Origin: an uncultured Aquimarina sp.
GTDB lineage: Bacteria > Bacteroidota > Bacteroidia > Flavobacteriales > Flavobacteriaceae
Length of the DNA stretch: 64,000 nucleotides
NCBI GenBank assembly: GCA_947497175.1
Contig: CANMFM010000003.1
Location: forward strand, 230,503 to 294,502
Direction of reading: 5' to 3'
Part shown: positions 17,786-25,391 of the stretch, piece after piece
Layout: each line of letters begins with the position of its first letter
Position numbering within the stretch: position 1 is the stretch's first letter
Notes under the pieces: generated by a model
Database searches by the model: none
Seen by the model: only the letters and a program-made list of their open reading frames with translations
What the model was told of the DNA's origin: nothing
Made by a program: the position numbers and the translations under genes

Positions 17786-17815
17786 AATCCCCAATGCAAC
17801 TATTGGGGATTTTTA
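17786..17815 (+). terminator. intrinsic terminator after the LolA-like gene
   Basis: AATCCCCAAT (17786-17795) pairs with ATTGGGGATT (17802-17811), followed by a T-run. It separates the LolA-like gene from the downstream propeller gene. Confidence 0.8.
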
Positions 17816-17842
17816 ATTCACATCAAATCAATTAATGTAATC

Positions 17843-20800
17843 ATGAACAAAAAAATTATTTTTGGAGCATTAAGCATACTCTTGTCTTTAAGTATGCAAG
17901 CACAAGAGATCGTTCTTAAGGGGAAAGAACTTTTTGGTAATTTAGAAGCTCGACAAATTGGTCCTGCTCTTATGAGTGGTAGAATTATTGACCTGGAAAA
18001 TCATCCAACCAATAGTAGAATACTTTATGCGGGTACCGCAGGTGGTGGTGTATGGAAATCATCAAACGGAGGTGCAAGTTTTGTTTCTATCTTCGACAAA
18101 CATGCACAATCTATTGGTGTAGTTGCAGTAGATCCCAATGACCCGGATAATACTATATGGGTAGGTACCGGAGAAATATGGACCAGAAATAGTGTTTCTG
18201 TCGGAGATGGTTTATATAAATCTACCGATGGTGGAGCAAACTGGAAAAAGATGGGTTTCGAAAACTCTGAACGCATAAGTAGTATAGAAATAAATCCTAA
18301 TAACTCTAACGAAATTTATGTTGCGGTTATGGGAGCATTGTGGGGAGATAGTGAAGAGCGAGGAATTTACAAAACAACAGATGGTGGCAAAACCTGGAAT
18401 AAAATATTATATACAAACCAAAAAACCGGGGCTAGTGATCTAATCATGGATCCATCCAACCCCAATGTTCTGTACGCTTCAATGTGGGAATTTAGAAGAA
18501 CAGCTTGGGGCTTTAATTCTGGTGGGCCCAATAGTGCCTTGTATAAATCTACTGATGCAGGTAAAACATGGAATAAAATCCATAATGGTTTCCCCGCTGG
18601 CGATTTAGGTAGATTTGCAATTGCCGTTGCTCCTTCTAACCCAAAAATCGTTTATGCCGTAGTAGAAAGTAAAGAAGATAAAGGATTGTACAGATCTGAT
18701 GATGCAGGCGCTAATTGGAAATTGTTGAACTCAGATTTTGAGTTGGTTGTTAGACCGTTTTACTTTTCAAGAGTAGTTGTAGATCCAAAAAATCCGGATA
18801 TTCTAATCAAAGGAGGTTTTTTAGGCTCTATCTCTCGCGATGGAGGAAAAACCTTTAAGGCCTTAACCCCACTTACAGGAGCTTTAAAACTTCATCCGGA
18901 TATCCATGATGTTGTATTTGATATTAACGATTCTGATCGATTGTATGTGGGAACAGATGGGGGTGTATACAGAAGTTGGGATAGTGCAGGTACTTTTGAT
19001 ATGGTTGATAACTTACCCGTATCACAGTTTTATCATATTAGCGTAGATAATGATGATCCCTATAATATCTATGGAGGTCTTCAGGATAATGGGTCCTGGT
19101 GGGGTCCCTCTTCTTCTCCCGGAGGTATTGAAGCCCGGGACTGGAACCCTGTAGGTGCAGGTGATGGATTTAGAGTTTTAAGACACCCAACAAAACGTAT
19201 CATCTATTCTGAAATGCAGGGTGCACAAAATGTTTGGAGGTACGATATGGACAAAAATTACACCAAAAATATTCAACCACTGCCTATAAAAGGAGAAGCC
19301 GATTTACGCTTTAACTGGAATGCCCCTATAGCCGTTAGCAATCATCAGCCTGATCGATTTTATATCGGAAGTCAATTCTTGCATGTTAGTGAGGATATGG
19401 GAGACAATTGGAAAAAAATATCTCCAGACCTTACTACTAATGACCCGGCAAAACAAGATAAAGAATCCGGAGGAATTTCTACAGATAAATCAGGTGCAGA
19501 AACCCATACTACAATATTTACAATCGCAGAATCTCCTCTTGATGAAAAAATAATTTGGGTAGGTACCGACGATGGAAATGTTCAGATAACCCAAGACGGT
19601 GGTAAAACATGGACCAATACCGTAGCAAATATTCAAGGGCTTCCAAAAAATACATGGGTGTATCATATTGAGGCCAGTACCCATAAAAAAGGCACTGCAT
19701 ATGCAGTTTTTGATGGACATGCATCAGGAGATATGAATACCTATGTATATAAAACTTCAGATTTTGGAAAAACATGGACGTCAATTGTAACCGATGATAT
19801 TAAAGGATTTGCAAGAAACATCCAAGAAGACTATGTCAATGAAGATCTTTTATTTCTGGGTACAGAGTTTGGTTTATTCATTACCATAGATGGGGGTAAA
19901 AACTGGTCTCGTTTTACCAATAATATGCCCGCTGCTGCTGTTCATTTTATTGATTTACAGAAAAAAACCAATGATCTAGTAATGGGTACTCATGGCCGTG
20001 GTGTAATTATTATAGACGATATTTCGCCTTTGCGACAAATTAATCAAGAGGTTCTTGCCAAAGAAGTCCACTTTTTTGAAACCAAACCTGCCATAATTAA
20101 AGAAGAAAGTGGTTTTGGCGGCGGAAGTACCGAACTACAATTTGTAGGTGATAACCCCAACACAAATGCCAAGATTATATATTACCTCAAAAAGCGCCAT
20201 ACTTTTGGTAAAATGACATTATCTATCCAGGATCAGCAAGGCAATGAGGTCGTTTCTTTAACACCAGGAAAAGCAAAAGGTATTAATATTGTAGACTGGA
20301 ACTTTAGAAAGAAAGCCCCTAAAGTGGCTGCCGGAAAAACATTTACTTTTGGTGGTTTTACTTCTCCAAGAGTTTCTGAAGGAACATATAAGGTAGTTCT
20401 CAAAAAGGGAAAAAAAGAATTTACAACTTCTATTACTCTTAAAAATGATCCAGCTTCTTTAATTACAGATCAAGAAAGAGTTGCTCAGCAAAACGCTGCA
20501 AAACAATTATTTGACGGAATGGAAGACCTTGCTTATTTAGTATATAAAATTGATCAAAATATTAAAAAGGCAGAAAATCTATTAAAAAATGATCCTGCCT
20601 CTAGCAAGGTTTCGGCTTCTGCCATTAAAGAGTTAACCAAATTAAAAGAAACGCTAGTTGTAACGACAGGAGATAACTATGTAAATGAAGCCGAACCACA
20701 ATTAAGAGAAAAATTATCTGAACTATATGCCGAAGTGACAAATCAGTTTGAAAAGCCGTCATTTTCTCAATTAGAAAATATGGAAGTATTGCAAAAAAAG

Positions 20801-20929
20801 CTGAACGAAGCTAAAGCCGCATATGAAAAGATACAGAATAAGCAGGTTGCCAAGCTTAATAAATATCTTGAAAAAACAGATACAAAATCTACTGAAATCT
20901 TAGATAAACAAGAGTTTTTAAGCAAGTAG
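17843..20929 (+). CDS. large exported BNR/sortilin-type beta-propeller protein
   Basis: A 1028-aa protein with a signal peptide (FGALSILLSLSMQAQE). Residues ~30-740 hold many BNR/VPS10-like Asp-box blades: YKSTDGGANWKKM, YKTTDGGKTWNKI, YKSTDAGKTWNKI, YRSDDAGANWKLL, ITQDGGKTWTNT and ITIDGGKNWSRF. This is the family often labelled glycosyl hydrolase or VPS10 domain protein. A beta-sandwich-like stretch follows (~760-860). The C-terminal ~170 residues are helical and coiled-coil-like, rich in Lys/Glu/Asn (NIKKAENLLKND...KKLNEAKAAYEKI). There is no T9SS tail. It is probably a periplasmic or outer-membrane scaffold or peptidase-like propeller; the enzyme activity is unproven. Confidence 0.85.
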   Translation: MNKKIIFGALSILLSLSMQAQEIVLKGKELFGNLEARQIGPALMSGRIIDLENHPTNSRILYAGTAGGGVWKSSNGGASFVSIFDKHAQSIGVVAVDPNDPDNTIWVGTGEIWTRNSVSVGDGLYKSTDGGANWKKMGFENSERISSIEINPNNSNEIYVAVMGALWGDSEERGIYKTTDGGKTWNKILYTNQKTGASDLIMDPSNPNVLYASMWEFRRTAWGFNSGGPNSALYKSTDAGKTWNKIHNGFPAGDLGRFAIAVAPSNPKIVYAVVESKEDKGLYRSDDAGANWKLLNSDFELVVRPFYFSRVVVDPKNPDILIKGGFLGSISRDGGKTFKALTPLTGALKLHPDIHDVVFDINDSDRLYVGTDGGVYRSWDSAGTFDMVDNLPVSQFYHISVDNDDPYNIYGGLQDNGSWWGPSSSPGGIEARDWNPVGAGDGFRVLRHPTKRIIYSEMQGAQNVWRYDMDKNYTKNIQPLPIKGEADLRFNWNAPIAVSNHQPDRFYIGSQFLHVSEDMGDNWKKISPDLTTNDPAKQDKESGGISTDKSGAETHTTIFTIAESPLDEKIIWVGTDDGNVQITQDGGKTWTNTVANIQGLPKNTWVYHIEASTHKKGTAYAVFDGHASGDMNTYVYKTSDFGKTWTSIVTDDIKGFARNIQEDYVNEDLLFLGTEFGLFITIDGGKNWSRFTNNMPAAAVHFIDLQKKTNDLVMGTHGRGVIIIDDISPLRQINQEVLAKEVHFFETKPAIIKEESGFGGGSTELQFVGDNPNTNAKIIYYLKKRHTFGKMTLSIQDQQGNEVVSLTPGKAKGINIVDWNFRKKAPKVAAGKTFTFGGFTSPRVSEGTYKVVLKKGKKEFTTSITLKNDPASLITDQERVAQQNAAKQLFDGMEDLAYLVYKIDQNIKKAENLLKNDPASSKVSASAIKELTKLKETLVVTTGDNYVNEAEPQLREKLSELYAEVTNQFEKPSFSQLENMEVLQKKLNEAKAAYEKIQNKQVAKLNKYLEKTDTKSTEILDKQEFLSK

Positions 20930-20951
20930 ATCTTTCAAAATACATCGATAA

Positions 20952-20977
20952 AGCTCCCATGTAGGGAGCTTTTTTTA
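20952..20977 (+). terminator. intrinsic terminator after the propeller gene
   Basis: AGCTCCC (20952-20958), 5-nt loop, GGGAGCT (20964-20970), then seven T within eight bases. It is a strong rho-independent terminator. Confidence 0.85.
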
Positions 20978-21150
20978 TTTTATCAATATCTTAGGATTAG
21001 TTTAATACTAAAATAAACTAGAAACTATATTTTTACATATTTTGATAAGATTCCGTAGCATCTGTATTGTTTATAAGTAGTTTAAAACTCTATTTGATGT
21101 CTTGAAATTCGAATACAACAAATACGTATTTTTAGTAAACCTTCATTATT

Positions 21151-21555
21151 ATGGAAAACAGGGAATCAAATTTGTTGGCAATGCGTCCGCAATTATTAAA
21201 TGCCAGAGTTTCTGAAGACATGTCTAATGACGAGCAATTTCAGAATAAAACTATTAGGCCAATAATAAAACTTCAGGGAGATTTGTTACTCGAAGTATTC
21301 AAAAACTATATTAGAAAGAGAAAGAATACTTTTTATGAACTGTCTTTAGAAAAAAGACTGGCATTTATTGAGAATGCAATCCAAAAAGACATGAAATTCA
21401 GAAACAGTCTAAAAGGTATGATTATTGGGCAATTTACTGTTGAAGAGTATACTAAATATACACAAAACTCATCATCCCTTAATAAGCGCATGATGAATAT
21501 TGTAAAAGAACGCCTACAGGATAATGTACAATTATTGGAGTACAAAGTTGCTTAA
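21151..21555 (+). CDS. conserved flavobacterial hypothetical protein
   Basis: A 134-aa helical soluble protein. The sequence MSNDEQFQNKTIRPIIKLQ and LEKRLAFIENAIQKD...FRNSLKGMIIGQFT belongs to a small conserved family of flavobacteria. The family is sometimes mislabelled glyoxalase in databases; I see no glyoxalase metal motif. The function is unknown. Upstream, TTG-N22-TATTTTTA may be a weak promoter. It is convergent with purC, with which it shares a bidirectional terminator. Confidence 0.75.
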   Translation: MENRESNLLAMRPQLLNARVSEDMSNDEQFQNKTIRPIIKLQGDLLLEVFKNYIRKRKNTFYELSLEKRLAFIENAIQKDMKFRNSLKGMIIGQFTVEEYTKYTQNSSSLNKRMMNIVKERLQDNVQLLEYKVA

Positions 21556-21559
21556 TAGG

Positions 21560-21603
21560 CAAAAAAGAAGCGATTGTCCTCCAACAATCGCTTCTTTTTT
21601 TAT
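21560..21603. terminator. bidirectional terminator between the hypothetical gene and purC
   Basis: AGAAGCGATTGT (21566-21577), 6-nt loop, ACAATCGCTTCT (21584-21595), flanked by an A-run before and a T-run after. It can therefore end transcription from both the plus-strand gene and purC. Confidence 0.85.
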
Positions 21604-21616
21604 AGTGTTTCAATAA

Positions 21617-22564
21617 TTAAGAATGTAAATAATTAAGAATATTACGTTCTATACGCTTTTCTACTTCAGAAACATCGGCTTTTACAAATGATTCGCCAGT
21701 AATATGTTCATAAAGTTCTATATAGCGTTCAGAAACAGATTGTATGTATTCATCGTTCATTTCCGGGATCTTTTGTCCTTCTTTGCCCTGAAAACCGTTA
21801 CCAATCAGCCACTGCCTTACAAATTCTTTAGACAATTGCTTTTGCGCTTCGTTTTTTTGTTGTCGCTCTTCATAACCTTCAGCATAAAAATAACGAGAAG
21901 AATCCGGTGTATGTATTTCGTCTATCAAAACAATTTTGCCCTCTTTGGTTTTTCCAAATTCATACTTGGTATCAACCAAAATTAAACCTTGTTTTGCCGC
22001 AATCTCTGTTCCTCTTTGAAAAAGTTTACGCGTATAATCCTCAAGAATTAGATATTCTTCTTCAGAAACGATCCCTTTAGATATAATTTCCTCACGAGAG
22101 ATATCTTCATCATGCTCTCCGTTATCCGCTTTTGTTGATGGAGTAATAATAGGCTCAGGAAATTTATCATTTTCTTTCATTCCATCTGGCATCGACACAC
22201 CACAAAGTACTCTTTTTCCAACTTTATATTCGCGAGCTGCATGACCAGAAAGATATCCTCTAATTACCATTTCAACTTTAAACGGTTCGCATAAATGCCC
22301 TACGGCTACATTAGGATCAGGTGTATCGATCAACCAGTTTGGCACCAAATCTTCTGTGGCCTTCATCATTTTGGTCGCAATTTGATTTAAAATCTGCCCT
22401 TTAAAGGGGATCCCTCTGGGCATAACCACATCGAATGCCGATAAACGATCAGTAGCAATCATGACCAATACCTCGTCATTAATAGTGTATACTTCTCTTA
22501 CTTTTCCTTTGTATACCAATTTTTGATTAGGAAAATTATAGTTTGTATCTGTTATTGTATTCAT
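21617..22564 (-). CDS. purC: phosphoribosylaminoimidazole-succinocarboxamide synthase
   Basis: A 315-aa SAICAR synthetase. It catalyses ATP-dependent joining of aspartate to CAIR in purine biosynthesis. Recognisable blocks: [11 protein letters not shown] (ATP-binding strand), [56 protein letters not shown] and [11 protein letters not shown]. The length and the C-terminal extension fit the long form found in Bacteroidota and yeast Ade1 rather than the short 240-aa E. coli form. phoH lies upstream on the same strand, 152 bp away. Confidence 0.97.
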   Translation of the reverse strand: MNTITDTNYNFPNQKLVYKGKVREVYTINDEVLVMIATDRLSAFDVVMPRGIPFKGQILNQIATKMMKATEDLVPNWLIDTPDPNVAVGHLCEPFKVEMVIRGYLSGHAAREYKVGKRVLCGVSMPDGMKENDKFPEPIITPSTKADNGEHDEDISREEIISKGIVSEEEYLILEDYTRKLFQRGTEIAAKQGLILVDTKYEFGKTKEGKIVLIDEIHTPDSSRYFYAEGYEERQQKNEAQKQLSKEFVRQWLIGNGFQGKEGQKIPEMNDEYIQSVSERYIELYEHITGESFVKADVSEVEKRIERNILNYLHS

Positions 22565-22716
22565 CCAATTAATTTGTGAGTGTTTGAGTTTGTGAGATCT
22601 TTAGTACCCGAGCGTTTTATAACCATGCTCTTGTTCCTATCAGAGTGTCCACTGCTATCTACTTTTAAAAGCAAAGCTTTTTCAACGGCTCCCCCGCAAC
22701 TAACTCATCCCTTAGA

Positions 22717-23673
22717 TCATCCGTTTCTGTTTTCAATTTCTTTATAGGCGGCAATAACCTTTTTAACCAATTTGTGTCGTATCACATCCTTGTCATCCAG
22801 ATAAATCATGCCTATACCCTGAATATTTTTAAGTACCAGTAATGCTTCTTTAAGACCAGATGTAACTCTACGTGGCAAATCAATCTGTCCTGGATCTCCA
22901 GTAATGATAAACTTTGCATTTTTCCCCATTCTGGTAAGAAACATTTTCATTTGAGCATGCGTCGTGTTCTGGGCCTCATCAAGAATTACAAAAGCATTAT
23001 CTAAGGTTCTTCCTCTCATAAAAGCCATCGGAGCGATCTGGATAATTCCTTTTTCAATAAAACTATCCAATTTTTCGGCAGGGATCATATCCCGCAAAGC
23101 ATCATACAAGGGTTGCATGTAAGGATCTAATTTTTCTTTGAGATCGCCTGGTAAAAAACCAAGATTTTCTCCAGCTTCAACAGCAGGACGCGTTAAAATA
23201 ATTCGTCTTACTTGTTTTTCTTTCAGTGCTTTTACAGCTAAAGCAACCCCGGTATACGTTTTTCCGGTACCGGCAGGACCTATGGCAAAAACCATATCAT
23301 TTTTATTCGAAGACTCTACCAATTTACGCTGATTGGCTGTTTGCGCTTTGATCAACTTACCCCCTACTCCATGTAATAGCGTTTCTCCACTATTGGCAGA
23401 AGTTTCATAATCTGCCTTGCTCTCGCTGGTCAGCACTCGTTCGATTACATTTTCATCTAATTTATTATATTTTCCAAAGTGTTCCAAAAGCATATTAAGA
23501 CGCATATCAAACTCCTCGAGCATATCTTCGTCTCCATAGACTTTCATTTTACTACCTCGGGCTACAATTTTTAACTTAGGAAAGTATTTCTTTAATAACT
23601 GAATATTGCTATTCTGAAGTCCGAAAAATTCTCTCGGATTGATTTCTGTTAATTCAATGATAAGTTCGTTCAA
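22717..23673 (-). CDS. phoH: PhoH-family ATPase
   Basis: A 318-aa protein. Walker A GPAGTGKT at 132-139, then RRIILTRPAVEAGENLGFLPGD (the PhoH signature) and Walker B FVILDEAQN at 228-236, followed by NAKFIITGDPGQIDLP. The N-terminal ~95 residues have the KH-like (YlaK/YbeZ) domain. YbeZ-type PhoH proteins act with YbeY in rRNA maturation and ribosome quality control. Transcribed with purC downstream or separately; no terminator is seen in the 150-bp gap. Confidence 0.95.
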   Translation of the reverse strand: MNELIIELTEINPREFFGLQNSNIQLLKKYFPKLKIVARGSKMKVYGDEDMLEEFDMRLNMLLEHFGKYNKLDENVIERVLTSESKADYETSANSGETLLHGVGGKLIKAQTANQRKLVESSNKNDMVFAIGPAGTGKTYTGVALAVKALKEKQVRRIILTRPAVEAGENLGFLPGDLKEKLDPYMQPLYDALRDMIPAEKLDSFIEKGIIQIAPMAFMRGRTLDNAFVILDEAQNTTHAQMKMFLTRMGKNAKFIITGDPGQIDLPRRVTSGLKEALLVLKNIQGIGMIYLDDKDVIRHKLVKKVIAAYKEIENRNG

Positions 23674-23940
23674 AAGCTATACGAATTTTAGTATGATTTT
23701 TTTCAAGGATTGACTAAGTTTGCTAAAGTTGTTGTAAGTCTTTTGCCGGAAAACAAAATGATACTATAAAGCTGATTTGATCGTAGATCGGATCGTAATT
23801 CGATTTTACAATCTGTAGAACAATAAAAAAAGTTAATTTTATTATCATTTTGCAACTCAAAAAAAGACTCATAAGAACTTAAGAACAAATTTACATATTT
23901 TTAAGCGCTTACAGTCAAAAGATATTAACAATTCTTGTAC

Positions 23941-24771
23941 ATGCCAATCATAACGTTAACTACAGATTTCGGAATCAAAGATCACTTTGTATCTGCGGTT
24001 AAAGGAGCTATTTATACCGAATTACCGGAAGCCAAGGTTGTTGATATATCACATGAGATTTCGCCATTTCATATCACCGAAGCAGCATATATTATACAAA
24101 ATGCATATAAAAGTTTTCCAAAGGGCAGTATCCATATTATAGGTATCGATAGTGAGCTTAATCCCGAAAACAAACATATTGCGGTACAATTAGACGGGCA
24201 TTATTTTATTTGTGCAAATAACGGATTAATATGCCTAATTACTTCAGAGTTTAATCCCGAAAAAATTGTTGAGATTAACATTCATGATGCGATTGTGTCT
24301 AATTTTCCGGTGTTAGACGTATTTGTTACCGTAGCTTGTCATATCGCTCGAGGTGGTACTTTAGATGTTATAGGTAAAACGATTTCAGAAATTAAGACCA
24401 TAAAAGGAATTACCCCCATTGTAAATGTTGGTAACAAACAAATTGTAGGTAGTATTATTTATATCGATAATTATGGAAACCTGGTCACTAATATCACCCG
24501 AAAACTTTTCGAAGAGGTTGGCAAGGGTCGTAACTTTAAAATTACTGCCCGTACCGCGGTCTTTGAAAATGTTTATGAACGTTATAGTGACGCTATCAAT
24601 TTCGAAATCGAAAAGAGCAGACGTGAAGAAGATGGTAAAAAACTGGCAATTTTCAATTCTTCGGGGTATTTAGAGTTGGCCATATACAAAAGTAATCCAA
24701 AAACGGTAGGCGGTGCGTCTAGCCTCTTTGGTTTGCATTACAGGGATACGGTAAGTATTAGTTTTGAATAA
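23941..24771 (+). CDS. SAM hydrolase (adenosine-forming), DUF62 family
   Basis: A 276-aa protein from ATG 23941 (TTG 23935 would add two residues). It has the S-adenosyl-L-methionine hydroxide adenosyltransferase / fluorinase-like fold: ITLTTDFGIKDHFVSAVKGAI at the N-terminus, VVDISHEISPF, IGIDSEL, FICANNGLI, then the C-terminal IVGSIIYIDNYGNLVTNI that closes the active site. These enzymes convert SAM to adenosine and methionine. They lack the fluorinase loop. Its in vivo role in Bacteroidota is not settled. A structured intergenic element lies directly downstream. Confidence 0.92.
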   Translation: MPIITLTTDFGIKDHFVSAVKGAIYTELPEAKVVDISHEISPFHITEAAYIIQNAYKSFPKGSIHIIGIDSELNPENKHIAVQLDGHYFICANNGLICLITSEFNPEKIVEINIHDAIVSNFPVLDVFVTVACHIARGGTLDVIGKTISEIKTIKGITPIVNVGNKQIVGSIIYIDNYGNLVTNITRKLFEEVGKGRNFKITARTAVFENVYERYSDAINFEIEKSRREEDGKKLAIFNSSGYLELAIYKSNPKTVGGASSLFGLHYRDTVSISFE

Positions 24772-24814
24772 CTGCTAAGCAATTTGTAATACGTAATACA
24801 ATAAAAATAATGAT

Positions 24815-24914
24815 GGCGTTCGAGCGGGCTATTGGTTGCAATTCCTCGTATTGTTTACCCTTCGCCAAGCTTGGGATAACAATACTGCGGGATTTTCACC
24901 GCTATCCCTAACGC
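24815..24914. repeat. structured three-stem intergenic element
   Basis: Outer stem GCGTT (24816-24820)/AACGC (24910-24914), second stem AGCGG/CCGCT (24823-24827 and 24899-24903), and an internal hairpin GTATTGTT (24848-24855)/AACAATAC (24878-24885). It contains TATCCCTAACGC at its right end. The layout resembles a recurrent flavobacterial intergenic repeat I remember with a GCGGGCT...ATCCCTAACGC frame; this recollection cannot be verified here. It lies between the SAM hydrolase and ABM genes. It could be a mobile repeat or an expressed structured RNA. Confidence 0.5.
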
Positions 24915-24966
24915 AGTCGCAACAAACTTTAAAACGTTGTAGTTTTGCTACATTGAAACACAGACA

Positions 24967-25251
24967 ATGATTGAAAGAATAGTAAAATTAGGTTTTGAAC
25001 CTGATCAGGTGGAGGCCTTTATTGAGATTTTTGAACAAAATAAAGATAAGATTTTAAATTTTGAAGGATGTAGCCATGTCCAATTACTAAGAGACATCAA
25101 TACCCCTAATCAATTTTTCACTTATAGCCATTGGGAATCTGAAGAGCACCTCAATAACTATAGAAACTCTACGTTATTCAAAGGAGTTTGGACGAATACC
25201 AAAAGTAAATTTAATCAGAAACCCGAGGCCTGGAGTGTGCGTATAGTATAA
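24967..25251 (+). CDS. antibiotic biosynthesis monooxygenase (ABM) domain protein
   Basis: A 94-aa small ferredoxin-like beta-alpha-beta barrel protein: RIVKLGFEPDQVEAFIEIFEQNKDKI, GCSHVQLLRDI, FFTYSHWESEEHLNNYRNSTLFKGVW. This is the ABM/heme-degrading monooxygenase family. The real activity of such small members (quinol/anthrone oxidase, heme degradation, or none) cannot be told from sequence. It starts at ATG 24967 after the structured repeat. Confidence 0.85.
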   Translation: MIERIVKLGFEPDQVEAFIEIFEQNKDKILNFEGCSHVQLLRDINTPNQFFTYSHWESEEHLNNYRNSTLFKGVWTNTKSKFNQKPEAWSVRIV

Positions 25252-25274
25252 AGACTATATTTTTGGGACACTTA

Positions 25275-25356
25275 TGTCACACTGAGCTTGTCGAAGTGTT
25301 GTCGAAGTGAAACTAAAATCAAAGTGCAAATTGGCTTCGACAAGCTCAGCCTGACA
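25275..25356. repeat. inverted repeat upstream of gldFG
   Basis: Perfect 15-bp arms CTGAGCTTGTCGAAG (25282-25296) and CTTCGACAAGCTCAG (25335-25349), extended by outer TGTCA (25275-25279)/TGACA (25352-25356). The arms are spaced by 38 bp that themselves contain GTCGAAG. The motif CTGAGCTTGTCGAAG is a widespread intergenic repeat in bacteria, and a degenerate half-site recurs at 53271-53285. It is probably a mobile repeat; a terminator role for the ABM gene is possible. Confidence 0.7.
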
Positions 25357-25391
25357 TACAGAACTAGGCGAAATTGATAAAAAATAAAAAC

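Noticed and set aside
23703..23888. 61-aa minus-strand ORF
   Set aside because: No homology or signal features; lies in the phoH leader and is AT-rich chance coding.
24815..24835. GTTCGAG-like sequence as a tRNA T-loop
   Set aside because: GTTCGAG sits in the outer stem of the structured element; no acceptor stem, D-arm or anticodon arm can be built.
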